A DNA stretch of 64,000 nucleotides from CAZTQN01 sp964615765 (GCA_964615765.1 CAZTQN010000002.1:62001-126000); one strand, 5' to 3'; shown: positions 44,315-53,451, numbered from the stretch's first letter. Notes: generated by a model from the sequence alone, not told the origin. Translations and numbers: made by a program.

Positions 44315-44653
44315 ATGTCCAACGTGTGGCCGCAGTTCAAACGCATGCGTCTCGAACGGACCGTTCGAATGGACTCGTTCATGCGCGATCAGGAGCTGTG
44401 GTGGCGTGTGACGGTGTTCCACGGGCGCGCTGCGGCGGACGGCGAAAACAAAATCCCCCCGAACAGTGCCCGCGACGTGGCGGTGACACGGTCCGAGGGG
44501 ATTTCGAGCGGGGCTGAAGACGCACCGCCGATCGTGGTCGAGGCTCGCGACATCACTGACGCGGCGCGGCTGGCGTTGCGGCACGCCGCGGCGTCCGGGC
44601 TGTGGATGCCCGACCTCGGGCTTCCGGGTCCGGCGAGCGACGGGCGGCCTTAG
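44315..44653 (+). CDS. hypothetical protein, convergent overlap with the protease gene
   Basis: A 112-residue soluble protein with no known motif. The ATG at 44315 has GGAGG about 12 bases upstream, which favours a real gene. The middle is charged, and the end is Ala/Pro/Gly rich. Its TAG overlaps the TAA of the opposite gene (44650) by three bases, so both genes end on each other. Function unknown. Confidence 0.5.
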   Translation: MSNVWPQFKRMRLERTVRMDSFMRDQELWWRVTVFHGRAAADGENKIPPNSARDVAVTRSEGISSGAEDAPPIVVEARDITDAARLALRHAAASGLWMPDLGLPGPASDGRP

Positions 44654-45690
44654 TTCGCGAAGAACAGTTGCAGGAAGTCGATGACGTCCTCGGCGTTGAT
44701 GTCCCCGTCCTGGTTGACGTCGGAGATGCACTGCTGGGACGCGAAGCCGGCGACGATGTCGAAGATGTCAGCGGCGGAGCGCTGCCCGTCGCGGTTGAAG
44801 TCGCCGCGGCTGGTGACGGAGAGCTGGGGCGTGGTCGACAGGCGGGGCGTGCCGCCGGCCTGATTCCAGAGCTTGGGGCGGTTGGCCGTCTGCACCGTGC
44901 TGATCACGCCGATGAGGCGGAGTTCCGGCTCGGGGTCGACGGGGTTGTTGCTGGGCACTTCGATGAACACGCCGCCGCCGGAGTCGTGCAGGTTCACGGA
45001 CACCCACGGCCCGCCGGGGGGGCAGCGCTGGCAGGTCGGGGCGGAGCCGAGCGTGCACCACGAGAAGGAGAGCGAGAGCGCGTTCGACGGGGCAGTGGTC
45101 GGGATCAGCCCGCGACCGACGCGCAGGCCCCAGGCCTCGCCGGATTGCCAGCAGTTGCCCGACCAGCCCCAGCCGGCGACAACGATGTTGGAGAGCGCGG
45201 GCACGGCCCGGTCGAGCTCGACGCCGACGGGGCGGATGAACTTGGGAGCCCGCTCGAGCCGGGCCAGCACCATGTCGGAACCGGGCGTCGGCGCGTCATA
45301 GAACGCGGTGATGGCGATCTCCTGGTACACGCCGTGACACGGATCGCCGTTGACGGCGGAGGTGTTGGCGACCAGCCCGGACTCGGCGCGGCGGAAGCGG
45401 ACGTAATAGGGCCGGGCGATCGGGTCGGGCAGCGGTTCGTACGCGGTGACATCGAGCTCGTGCCGGGCCATGATGACCAGGTCGCGGTCGATCAGCACGC
45501 AGGAGCCGGAGACAAAGCCCCCGCACGCGAACGGGCCGCTCGTGAGGAACAGCCCGACCGCGTCGAAGCGTCGGTCGGTGCAGGCAGGGTGCTGCCCGTT
45601 GACGACGCCGAAGGCGGGAACTGAGCAGCACAGAGCGATCACGACCGCCACTGCGTGCGCAGTGATGGCTTTGCAGGCACGAATCACCAT
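44650..45690 (-). CDS. secreted trypsin-like serine protease with dockerin
   Basis: A 346-residue exoenzyme: signal peptide up to PAFGVV, then a trypsin domain with a complete triad, His77 in MARHELD, Asp139 in GSDMVLA and Ser237 in HDSGGG (the usual GDSGGP is changed to HDSGGG). Eight or more cysteines suggest disulfide bonds. The last 50 residues are two dockerin-like repeats, GDFNRDGQRSAADIFDIV and SDVNQDGDINAEDVIDFLQL, calcium-binding in type. Of two ATGs (45696, 45690) the second has AGGA at a usable distance. A promoter with a long leader lies at 45995-46023. Confidence 0.82.
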   Translation of the reverse strand: MVIRACKAITAHAVAVVIALCCSVPAFGVVNGQHPACTDRRFDAVGLFLTSGPFACGGFVSGSCVLIDRDLVIMARHELDVTAYEPLPDPIARPYYVRFRRAESGLVANTSAVNGDPCHGVYQEIAITAFYDAPTPGSDMVLARLERAPKFIRPVGVELDRAVPALSNIVVAGWGWSGNCWQSGEAWGLRVGRGLIPTTAPSNALSLSFSWCTLGSAPTCQRCPPGGPWVSVNLHDSGGGVFIEVPSNNPVDPEPELRLIGVISTVQTANRPKLWNQAGGTPRLSTTPQLSVTSRGDFNRDGQRSAADIFDIVAGFASQQCISDVNQDGDINAEDVIDFLQLFFAN

Positions 45691-45994
45691 GGACATTCCT
45701 GGTCCTCTGCGACGCACGGCGAAACACACACACCAGCCGGTGCACGATGACCAACGCGTTGTCGACTCGGCCCGGGTCGGGCGACACAGTGCGTCGGCAA
45801 GGCATGCCGACCGACCCGCAACCGGCCTCGTCGGAACGCGTCACGTCCCACGAAACTCAAGCGGATTGACGCGAGCGGCTCGGTTCGCAAACTGGCCTGG
45901 TGGTTCAATCAGGCCGGCTCACGTTTCACGCCGCGCGTCCGAGGTCATCGACCGGACATGGACCTCCGGTGAAAGCGATCTCAGACGATTTCGG

Positions 45995-46023
45995 ACTATA
46001 TCAGAAGGCGGTGAAGGGTGCAA
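45995..46023 (-). promoter_or_regulatory. putative promoter of the trypsin-like protease gene
   Basis: On the minus strand: TTGCAC, 17 bases, TATAGT. The start would be near 45988, giving a leader of about 300 bases to the ATG at 45690. The noncoding stretch 45691-46047 shows no gene. Confidence 0.5.
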
Positions 46024-46047
46024 CCCCCATGAGCCCGCATTCATGTC

Positions 46048-47298
46048 TCACTCACGGGGGAATGTCGGGATCGTCCCGCAGACTTCGAGCCCGAAGGCTT
46101 CCAACATCGGCATCGGGCGCGCGTTATTCGAAATGAGTAAAAGCCTGGAAAGACCGAGCGCCCGGAGGATTTGACCGCCCACGCCGTAGTCGAGCATCCG
46201 GGCCCGCAGGAGCGTTTCCGTGGCCGTCAGCGGGCGTTCGCCCTGTCCCGCTGGATGAAAATCCCCGGGCTTCTCCGCCCAGTCGGCCGCCCGCGCGCTG
46301 CCCTGGATGAAAGACTCCAAAGACCGTGCGCCGCTGCCGGCCGGTGTATCGACCACGTCAGGCCGGAGGTAAATCACGGCCCCGTGCCCCGCGCGGGTGA
46401 TTCGCGCCAGCGCCGCGTGCAGCGTGGCCCCGGTGGGTTCGTCGGCGGCGGAATCGAGATCGAAGAAGACATCGCCGAGTGTGGTTGCGCGGTGCATGCG
46501 GACGAGCGTGGGCTGGTCCGAGCGGACCACGCGGTCGTGCGCGTCCAGCTCGCCCACACCGCCGGCGCACAAGGCCAGGTGCGGCATGGTGTCGACGAGG
46601 GACCGGAAGACCAGCCCGGTGAAGTCGCCGAAGGGCGTGCGCACGGGCACGCCGTGGGGCGAGCCGACCCGCCGGACGAGCGTCTCGCGGGCCAGGCGGT
46701 GCTCGACAATCTGCCGCACGCTGGCGATTCTGAAGTTGTGTTTCTGGGCGAGTTCGATGAGATCGGGCAGGCGGGCCATCTCGCCGTCGTCGCGCATGAT
46801 CTCGATGATGAGAGCCGCGGGCGTGAGCCCGGCCATGCGGCACAAATCGATGGAGCCCTCGGTCTGCCCGACGCGGACGAGCGTGCCGCCGTCGCGGGCC
46901 CGGAGGGGGTTGATGTGCCCGGGGCGCACGAAATCGTCGGGCCGCGAGGCGGGGTCGATGGCCATCTGGATGGTGCGGGCCCGCTCGCGCGCGCTGACAC
47001 CGGTGGTGAAGCCGTGCTTGGGGTGCCCGTCGATGGAGACGGTGAAGGCGGTGGAGCGGTTGCTGGTGTTGACGGGGACCTGCGGGGTGAGGTGCAGGCG
47101 GTCACAGTCGGCCTCGGTCATGGAGAGGCAGAGGTAGCCGCGGGCCACCGAGAGCATGAAGTTGATGGACTCGGGCGTGGCGAACTGCGCGGGCAGGACC
47201 AGGTCGCCCTCATTCTCACGATCTTCGTCGTCGATAAGCACGATGAACTTGCCGGCCCGCAGGTCGTCAAGCACGTCAGCAATGGCAGAGAGCGGCAT
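46048..47298 (-). CDS. RibB with degenerate RibA-like half (RibBX-like)
   Basis: A 416-residue fusion. The N-terminal half is a complete 3,4-dihydroxy-2-butanone 4-phosphate synthase (RibB): VLIDDEDRENEGDLVLPA, HGFTTGVSARERARTI, RPGHINPLRARDGG and GLTPAALIIEIMRDDG. The C-terminal half follows the fold of GTP cyclohydrolase II but lacks its active site: where RibA has CLTGDVFGSxRCDC this protein reads ATTLGDVFFDLDSAAD with no cysteines, and the QEGRGIGL motif is missing. It thus probably supplies only the RibB step of riboflavin synthesis. No FMN riboswitch is seen upstream. I start at the ATG 47296-47298; a TTG four codons upstream is an alternative. Confidence 0.9.
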   Translation of the reverse strand: MPLSAIADVLDDLRAGKFIVLIDDEDRENEGDLVLPAQFATPESINFMLSVARGYLCLSMTEADCDRLHLTPQVPVNTSNRSTAFTVSIDGHPKHGFTTGVSARERARTIQMAIDPASRPDDFVRPGHINPLRARDGGTLVRVGQTEGSIDLCRMAGLTPAALIIEIMRDDGEMARLPDLIELAQKHNFRIASVRQIVEHRLARETLVRRVGSPHGVPVRTPFGDFTGLVFRSLVDTMPHLALCAGGVGELDAHDRVVRSDQPTLVRMHRATTLGDVFFDLDSAADEPTGATLHAALARITRAGHGAVIYLRPDVVDTPAGSGARSLESFIQGSARAADWAEKPGDFHPAGQGERPLTATETLLRARMLDYGVGGQILRALGLSRLLLISNNARPMPMLEAFGLEVCGTIPTFPRE

Positions 47299-47407
47299 GG
47301 GTTGGTGCAACGGTAGCCGACGGATGTCGGAACGTGCACCCGTCAGGGTTTATTCGGTCGGCGAGGTGAGGCCGGCGCAAATCCTGCCGCTTTTTTGTTC
47401 TACACCG

Positions 47408-47435
47408 TTGACAGCGGTCTAGGCCGTGCTACGTT
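47408..47435 (+). promoter_or_regulatory. putative sigma-70 promoter of the gene at 47616
   Basis: Perfect -35 TTGACA (47408-47413), 16 bases, TACGTT (47430-47435). The leader to the ATG would be about 170 bases. It lies in the divergent gap with ribB. Confidence 0.5.
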
Positions 47436-47615
47436 ATGAACCACGAACAGGGGGTATCTGCGCCTTCTGTATTGGGTTTGCCGGCTGCGCCACTGCGCCC
47501 GAGCACCCATCGGAGAGAGGGTCGGGGTTCTGAGAGAGACCGTGTTCTCTTGTTCCGCGCGTCACGGCGTGCGGGCTAGGTCGTGCGAGCCTTCGCACGA
47601 CGGAGGCGGTCTGTC

Positions 47616-48365
47616 ATGCGTTTGTTTGGACTCGCAACGGGGATGGTGCTTGCTGCGTTCGCCGGCGGCCTTGCGGCTGACCAGGCTCGGGCCACCGTGC
47701 TCACGTTTGACATCGACGGCGCCACCGATTTCCAGAACTTCAGCGATCTGTACCAGCGGTACGGCGATCGCGTCGGTGATCCGACGTTCGACAGCATCAA
47801 CCCGCAGTTCCATTACGGATCGGGCGGCGGGCCGACGAACAACGTGCAGGTTGTGTACACGCCCGGCCTGCTCTTCGCCACCAGCCGCGCGCCTTCGGCG
47901 CGCATCTACGGCAACCTCGAGAACGTGCTGTACCGCCAGTTCGGCGGGAACAACATCATCGAGATCGGGCTTTTCGCCGACTCCGGGTTCGACGTCGAAC
48001 TGTTCTCGTTCGACCTCGCCGCGGTGCTGTCGACGGCGATCCCGGCCCGCTTCGTCCGCGTTGAGAACGCGGCGGGGCAGGTGCTCTGGCAGGACCCGGC
48101 TCCGTCGGGCGGCGTGAGCATCCCGGCCGTCGACGCGATGGGCAACCCGACGCGCAAGACGTACGACTTCGTGTCGCTGCTGGGCGCGCCGATCCGCAGC
48201 AACGCGGTCCGCATCCTGGTCGACACGGGCCAGATCTCGACGAAGGTCGATCGCATCGGGATCGACAACGTCAAGTTCGGGCAGACGCCCCCGCCGGTGC
48301 CGACGCCGGGCGCGGTGGCCCTGCTGGCCTGCGGGGCCGCGCTGGCGGCCCGCCGGCGCCGCTGA
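47616..48365 (+). CDS. secreted protein with PEP-CTERM-like VPTP tail
   Basis: A 249-residue exported protein with a signal peptide (RLFGLATGMVLAAFAGGLAA) and a beta-rich middle domain (FDVELFSFDLAAV, RILVDTGQISTKVDRIGIDN) like discoidin- or lectin-type modules in PEP-CTERM proteins. The tail PPPVPTPGAVALLACGAALA-ARRRR has the Pro motif, hydrophobic helix and Arg cluster. Start at the ATG 47616, which gives the proper signal peptide. A terminator follows at 48421. Confidence 0.75.
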   Translation: MRLFGLATGMVLAAFAGGLAADQARATVLTFDIDGATDFQNFSDLYQRYGDRVGDPTFDSINPQFHYGSGGGPTNNVQVVYTPGLLFATSRAPSARIYGNLENVLYRQFGGNNIIEIGLFADSGFDVELFSFDLAAVLSTAIPARFVRVENAAGQVLWQDPAPSGGVSIPAVDAMGNPTRKTYDFVSLLGAPIRSNAVRILVDTGQISTKVDRIGIDNVKFGQTPPPVPTPGAVALLACGAALAARRRR

Positions 48366-48420
48366 GCGCCGCGTCAACTCATTCGACTCGTCGTCGACAC
48401 CGCCGACGAGAGAACGCACG

Positions 48421-48455
48421 GGCGCGCTCCGGGGGAGCGCGCCGCGTGCGCTTTT
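48421..48455 (+). terminator. terminator after the VPTP-tailed protein gene
   Basis: ggcgcgctc (48421-48429) pairs with 48435-48443, extended by gcac/gtgc, then gcgctttt. It lies 56 bases after the stop at 48365. Confidence 0.7.
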
Positions 48456-48485
48456 GGGCCAGAGGTTTTTCTCAGCGCGGCGGCG

Positions 48486-48968
48486 TTATCGCTTGCGCGG
48501 GGGCACGCCCCGGCCGGCCTCGATGCCCAGCATGCGCAGGTTGCGCACGTTGGCCTTGAACGTGAGGTCGAAGATGTCGCCGATGATCGGCACGCTGCCG
48601 GCGAGCGCGTCGATGGCGACGTTGCCGAGCATCGCGGCGATCTGGCGCTTGCTGGCGCCGAGCTTGCGCGCTTCGTACACGATGTAGAGGGCCAGGCCCG
48701 CGCTGAGGGCATCGCCCACGCCGGGGACAAGGCCGATGAGCGCGTCGAAGCCGACGCGCGTGCGCACGCCGGGGAGTTCGATCGCCGAGTCGAGGAACGC
48801 GGCGAGAGCCGTCAGTCGCGCCACACGCCGGGCCCGCTCCTCGGCCGGATCGGCGGCGCGGGGGCCGGCCTGGTCCGGCGAAACGCGGCGCGCGTACGGC
48901 GCGTCGTCCGGCGCGGGCCGATCGAACGGGGAGTAATCGCTGTTCAATGGCGGGTTGGTCGCGGGCAT
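48486..48968 (-). CDS. DUF4112 family membrane protein
   Basis: A 160-residue protein. After a polar N-terminal part of about 55 residues comes the DUF4112 domain: LTALAAFLDSAIELPGVRTR, VGFDALIGLVPGVGDALSAG, and SVPIIGDIFDLTFKANVRN, with two hydrophobic GxxPxxGD hairpins. The family is widespread and of unknown function. Start at the ATG 48966-48968. It converges with the VPTP-tailed protein gene. Confidence 0.85.
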   Translation of the reverse strand: MPATNPPLNSDYSPFDRPAPDDAPYARRVSPDQAGPRAADPAEERARRVARLTALAAFLDSAIELPGVRTRVGFDALIGLVPGVGDALSAGLALYIVYEARKLGASKRQIAAMLGNVAIDALAGSVPIIGDIFDLTFKANVRNLRMLGIEAGRGVPPRKR

Positions 48969-49072
48969 GGTCCAGTGTGGCACAAGGACATGATTCGGAT
49001 GAAGCGACGCGGCGTTTCAGCAAGCCGGAACAGGGCCGGCGGCGGGCCGCTTGGGCCTGCCGACCCGGAGGG

Positions 49073-52000
49073 TCAATCGTCCTGAGCCGCGCCGAGCGGG
49101 CCGAGAACGTCGCAGCAGTGCGACCGCCCGAAGGCCCCCGAAGACCGCGAGCGTTCGAAGCGGCCGGCGAGGATGCCGTCGATGGCGGCCTGGACTTTCT
49201 GGCGGACTTTGTCGAGTTTCATCCGCGAGAAGGGGAGCACGCCGCGGGCCGGAGCCTGCAATACCCAGTACTCCGCAACGCCCTCAAGGTTCGCGTCTTC
49301 CGCCAGGTGACGGGCCCCGAGGGCGTACAGACAAAGCTGCAGATCATCGGCGGCGGGCTCGAGCTTGGCGCCGGTGGCTTTGCCGGTCTTGTAGTCGACG
49401 ATGCGGCGCAGCACGCCGCCCCCCGGGCCGGTGATCTCGTCGATGCGGTCGACGCGGATCTGCACGCTGTGCGGACCGAACGGGATGTTGATGGTGTGCT
49501 CGATCTCGAGGACGTTGGGGTCGTCCTGGCGTTCGAGCTCGAACGCGGCGGTGAGCAGCGCGCGGACCTGCTGCAACTGGGCCGCGTCGACGGCTTCGTC
49601 GCTGGGCCACGCCGCGCGGAACAGCGACTCGCCCATTGCCAGCAGTTCGCTCACGCCGAGCTCGGCGGCGCCGAAGAGCCCGTCGGCCTCGGCGTTACGC
49701 CGACGTTTGGCGAACTCCTGCAACGCCGCGTGCACCACCAGCCCGACAATCTGCGGATCGCCGCGTTGCTCGGGCAGGCCCAGTCGATGGCGCACCAGAT
49801 AGCAGCGCGGGCAGAAGAGGTAGAGCTCGAGCTGCGAGTAACTCGTGTGAAGCGGGCCGGGGGGCGTGTGCTCGCTGACGAGGCGTCGCCACGCGCCGCG
49901 CGAGCCGCGGGCGTCGGCGTCGGCCGCGTCGGCGTCGGCGAGCAGGCGGGCCAGGTCGGGATCGACGGTGGCGCCCGGATCGCGCGAGACGGCGACGACG
50001 TCGGCCAGGCGAGCCGCGGCGCTCGCGAGCGCGGCACTGGCCCGCTCGACGGCGCCCGCGCGCGACGCGGGATCGATGTGCACGGCGCCCTCGAGTTCGT
50101 CGAGCGCGGCGGCGGCGGCGGAGCGGGCGTCACGCCGCGCGTCGGCGAGCACCGCGGTCCGGTCGCGCTCGGCCGGACGGCCCGCCGGGTCGTCCGTCGG
50201 ACGACGCCAGATCGCGTCGCGCGAGCCGAGCGCGAGCCGCCCGCACTCGGCGAAGATGTCGCCCGCGGGACGCACCACGATCGCCTTGTCGCACGCCCCG
50301 CCGTAGCGGATCTCTTCCAGAAAATGCACGGAGCGGCTGCGCGTCTTGTTCTGCTTCGCGAGCAGCACCAGGCGGCGCTGGGCCCGTGTGCAGGCGACGT
50401 AGAAGATGCGTCGCTCTTCGTCGGCGCGGCGTTCGTCGGGGCTGCGTCTGTCGCCCAGCCGATCAACCAGGCCTTCCGGCAGATCCTCGGAATCGTCCGA
50501 CTTCACGCTCGGGTACCCGCGCGGCGCGACACGCGGCACGAACACCGTGTCGAACTCCAGACCCTTGGCCCCGTGGGCCGTGAGCAGACGGACCGCGTCG
50601 CGACCCGAGAAGCGGTCTTCCGCTTGGCCCGAAGGCGTGTCGACACGCTCCGCGAGTTCGGGCTCGGCGAGCTCGGCCGGGTCGAGATCGTCCATGTAGC
50701 GCACCAGCGCGCGAAGATCGCCCGGGGCTTCGAGGCGCGGCTGGCGCGCACGCACGAAGCCGAGCATCGCCGCCAGCGCCGTGACGCGGGCGGCCCGCGC
50801 GCGGCCTTCCGGCAGGTCCGCGTGCACCGCGTCGATCGTGCGCACGATCCGGTCGACCGTCTGCTCCGCCGTACCCGTCGCGTCGGCGCCCGAGAGATCG
50901 TCGTACCACTCCAGCAGGCGGGCGACGCCGGGCTCGTCGGCGGCGTGCTGACGCATCCAGGTGATGAGCGTCGGGTGCTCGTCGGTCTCGACGCCGCCGT
51001 CGCGCGGGCGCGTGGCGGAAAAGGCGCGGGCGATGGCGCGGACGCGCTCGATCGGCGTCGACAGCGGGGCCCGCAAGAGCAGCGCGATCAGCGCGTACGA
51101 CTGCCGCGGGTCGGCGATCGCCTGGATCATCCACAGCACGCGCTGCACGCCGGGATCGTCCGTCCAGGATCCGGCCCGCTGCACGACGCTCGGCACGCCC
51201 TCAAGATCCAGCGCGGCCCGCGTGCGCGACAGGTCCAGGTGATTCCGCGCGATCACGGCGTACGACGTCCACGGGCGCGGCGGGCGGGCGGCGGCGTCCG
51301 GCTCGGCCCGGTCCAGCAGGATCATCGCCGCGATCGCTTCGCCCTCCTGCCCGTCCTGGTCGAGCATGACCAGTTCCACCGGGCTGCCGCGCGGCGCGGG
51401 CGAGGCGGGCCGCAGCGACTTATCCGCGCGAAAACGCCCGCCGGCCTGCGCGATGATCGCGGCGGACACCTCGACCACGCACGGCGAGCAGCGGTAGTTC
51501 TCGTCAAGCACCACCGTGCGCGAGCCGCGCCAGCGGTCGGCGAAGCGGGCGAACGCTCGCTCGTCGGCCCCGCGGAAGGCATAGATCGCCTGATCGTCGT
51601 CGCCGACGACCGTCAGGTCGGGCGTGGATTCCGGCGGCGCGATGGCGGCGAGCAGTTCGATCTGGGCCGTGTTGGCGTCCTGGAACTCGTCGACGAGCAC
51701 GTGCCGGAACTCGTCGCGCACCAGCGCGCGGGCGCGGGGGCTGGTGCGCAAGACATGGATGGCGAGGCCGATGAGCTGTGCGAAGCTCAGCCAGCCGCGT
51801 TCCCGGCAGGCGCGGTCGAAGAGTTCCGCCGCCCGCGCGTGCTCGAGCAGGTCGGTGAGTCGGAACCGCTGCGCTTCGGCGCCGGCGGCGTCGAGCGGGG
51901 CGCCCGCACCGTCCTGCCCGAGTTCAAGATTGGCGCGGGCCCGCGCGACGAACGCGCGGACGTCGTCCGCGCTGAGGGCGTGGTCGGCCAACAGGTCCAG

Positions 52001-52543
52001 GTGGCGCGAGATGTCGGCGATGACGGCGTCGCGCTCGTGGGCGGCGCGGTGCGCGAACAGCTCGTGCCGCGCGACCAGGTCGCGCAGCAGGCGCTTGCGC
52101 TGGGCCGAGTCCATGATGTCGGGCCCGCCGGCGGCGTCGAAGAGGGCGCGTTCGCCGGTACGGGCGGCCCGGAGGCCGATCTCGCCGGAGAAGCGGCGGA
52201 TGAGCCGGAGCGCAAGGCCGTGGAACGTGTGCGCGTGCACGCGCTGGCCCGCCGGGCCGATGAGCCCGGCGAGGCGGTCGCGGAGCTGGGCGGCGGCGCG
52301 GGTGGTGTACGTGACGGCGACGACGCTCTCCGGGCGCACGCCGCGCTCGCGGATCATGTGCGCGATGCGCTCCGTCAGCACGCGCGTCTTCCCGCTGCCG
52401 GGCCCGGCGAGGACGATGAGCGGGCTCCCGGTGTGCTCGACCGCGGCCCGCTGGGCCGGGCTGAGTTTCGGCGCGGCGGCCGCCGCCTCCTCCGAAGACA
52501 GGCACTCCGGCCCTGACCCCGACAACCCCGGCTCGCGGTGCAC
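49073..52543 (-). CDS. UvrD/AddA-type helicase fused to RecB-like nuclease
   Basis: A 1156-residue protein. N-terminal superfamily 1 helicase: LIVLAGPGSGKTRVLTERI (Walker A), VLVDEFQDAN (Walker B), GDDDQAIYAFRGA, ENYRCS, TAHGAKGLEFDTVFVP and VACTRAQRRLVLLAK. The C-terminal 250 residues form a PD-(D/E)XK nuclease with SQLELYLFCPRCYLVR and the core RIVDYKTGKATG. This layout fits AddA/PcrA-like end-processing enzymes in recombination repair; an AddB partner is not in view. The GTG start has GGAGGAAG overlapping the end of rsmD, three bases after whose stop it begins, so translation is coupled. Confidence 0.9.
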   Translation of the reverse strand: MHREPGLSGSGPECLSSEEAAAAAPKLSPAQRAAVEHTGSPLIVLAGPGSGKTRVLTERIAHMIRERGVRPESVVAVTYTTRAAAQLRDRLAGLIGPAGQRVHAHTFHGLALRLIRRFSGEIGLRAARTGERALFDAAGGPDIMDSAQRKRLLRDLVARHELFAHRAAHERDAVIADISRHLDLLADHALSADDVRAFVARARANLELGQDGAGAPLDAAGAEAQRFRLTDLLEHARAAELFDRACRERGWLSFAQLIGLAIHVLRTSPRARALVRDEFRHVLVDEFQDANTAQIELLAAIAPPESTPDLTVVGDDDQAIYAFRGADERAFARFADRWRGSRTVVLDENYRCSPCVVEVSAAIIAQAGGRFRADKSLRPASPAPRGSPVELVMLDQDGQEGEAIAAMILLDRAEPDAAARPPRPWTSYAVIARNHLDLSRTRAALDLEGVPSVVQRAGSWTDDPGVQRVLWMIQAIADPRQSYALIALLLRAPLSTPIERVRAIARAFSATRPRDGGVETDEHPTLITWMRQHAADEPGVARLLEWYDDLSGADATGTAEQTVDRIVRTIDAVHADLPEGRARAARVTALAAMLGFVRARQPRLEAPGDLRALVRYMDDLDPAELAEPELAERVDTPSGQAEDRFSGRDAVRLLTAHGAKGLEFDTVFVPRVAPRGYPSVKSDDSEDLPEGLVDRLGDRRSPDERRADEERRIFYVACTRAQRRLVLLAKQNKTRSRSVHFLEEIRYGGACDKAIVVRPAGDIFAECGRLALGSRDAIWRRPTDDPAGRPAERDRTAVLADARRDARSAAAAALDELEGAVHIDPASRAGAVERASAALASAAARLADVVAVSRDPGATVDPDLARLLADADAADADARGSRGAWRRLVSEHTPPGPLHTSYSQLELYLFCPRCYLVRHRLGLPEQRGDPQIVGLVVHAALQEFAKRRRNAEADGLFGAAELGVSELLAMGESLFRAAWPSDEAVDAAQLQQVRALLTAAFELERQDDPNVLEIEHTINIPFGPHSVQIRVDRIDEITGPGGGVLRRIVDYKTGKATGAKLEPAADDLQLCLYALGARHLAEDANLEGVAEYWVLQAPARGVLPFSRMKLDKVRQKVQAAIDGILAGRFERSRSSGAFGRSHCCDVLGPLGAAQDD

Positions 52544-52546
52544 GGC

Positions 52547-53398
52547 TTACTTCCTCCGCATGTACAGGTGCACGGCCTGGCTGGTGTACGTGTGCGTCTC
52601 CGGCCCGTCGGCCCCGTCGATCGTCAGCGCGACGTCGGCCCTTCTGACACTAAAGCCCGGCCCGGCGTCGACGGCGTCCTGCTCCTGCTCGGAGAGTTCG
52701 GCGAGTTCTTCGTCGCTTTCCTCCTGAATCGCCTGCGCGTCGAGGTCGCCGCCGACCCACTCGCGCTCTTCGTCCGGGTGGTCGCGCCGATCGCGCCGGC
52801 CCTTGCCGCGACGCTCGCCCCGCGGGTTCTCCGGGCGCGGGCGCCCGTAGGCGTCGAAGCGGGCCCGCTCCGGACCGGCGAGCGGGCGGCCGGAATCATC
52901 GAGCACGGCGACATGCCGAAACGGCCACGGCGTGCGCAGCACCAGGAAGCCGGTGTCGCTGAGCAGTTCGACCAGTCGGGCGCACTGCCGCACGCACCGC
53001 TCCCACCCGAGCGGCTCGAGGATCAGCGGGTAGGGCGGGTCCATGAAGATGAGGTCGACCGGGCGTGGGCAGCGCGACAGACCGGCCGGGCCGAGGGCGT
53101 CGCCCAGCACCAGTTCGCACTCGTCGTCGACGCCGAGCTCTTCGACGTTGCGACGCAGCAGTTCGAAGATGCGCCGGTCGCGCTCGACCATGACGACGCG
53201 CTGCGCGCCGCGGCTGAGGGCTTCGAGCCCGATGGCCCCCGTGCCGGCGAAGGCGTCGAGCACGACGGCCCCCTCGCAGTTGCCGCGAAGGATGGAGAAG
53301 ACGGACTCCTTCACGCGGTCCGGGATGGGCCGCGTGGTGGAGGCGTCCTTGGGGGTGTGGAGTTTTCTGGAGCGGAACCTCCCCGCGATGATGCGCAT
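52547..53398 (-). CDS. rsmD: 16S rRNA (guanine-966-N2)-methyltransferase, extended
   Basis: A 283-residue RsmD. MRIIAGRFRSRKLHTPK and TRPIPDRVKESVFSIL start the protein; the SAM fold has VVLDAFAGTGAIGLEALSRG and the catalytic motif IFMDPPYP. The methyltransferase core ends near residue 165; a long extra C-terminal part with many Arg, Glu and Asp (PRGERRGKGRRDRRDHPDEE, ESDEELAELSEQEQDAVD) follows and is not found in usual 190-residue homologues. The stop lies three bases before the helicase start. Confidence 0.9.
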   Translation of the reverse strand: MRIIAGRFRSRKLHTPKDASTTRPIPDRVKESVFSILRGNCEGAVVLDAFAGTGAIGLEALSRGAQRVVMVERDRRIFELLRRNVEELGVDDECELVLGDALGPAGLSRCPRPVDLIFMDPPYPLILEPLGWERCVRQCARLVELLSDTGFLVLRTPWPFRHVAVLDDSGRPLAGPERARFDAYGRPRPENPRGERRGKGRRDRRDHPDEEREWVGGDLDAQAIQEESDEELAELSEQEQDAVDAGPGFSVRRADVALTIDGADGPETHTYTSQAVHLYMRRK

Positions 53399-53445
53399 GG
53401 GCCATTCGAGCCCTGCCGGGGCGCGTGGTCAACTGGAGAGCAAAC

Positions 53446-53451
53446 TAGCAT
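53446..53451 (+). promoter_or_regulatory. putative -10 box, leaderless start of the gene at 53457
   Basis: TAGCAT ends five bases before the ATG at 53457, in the short gap to the divergent rsmD gene. Confidence 0.38.

Noticed and set aside
47299..47450. Possible FMN riboswitch before ribB
   Set aside because: The leader lacks the conserved RFN elements (AGGAGGUGA-type and CCCG/ACUGG parts) on the minus strand.
48947..52516. A 1189-codon open frame on the plus strand
   Set aside because: It is the exact antisense of the helicase-nuclease gene with Gly/Arg/Ala/Val-rich translation and no start signal.
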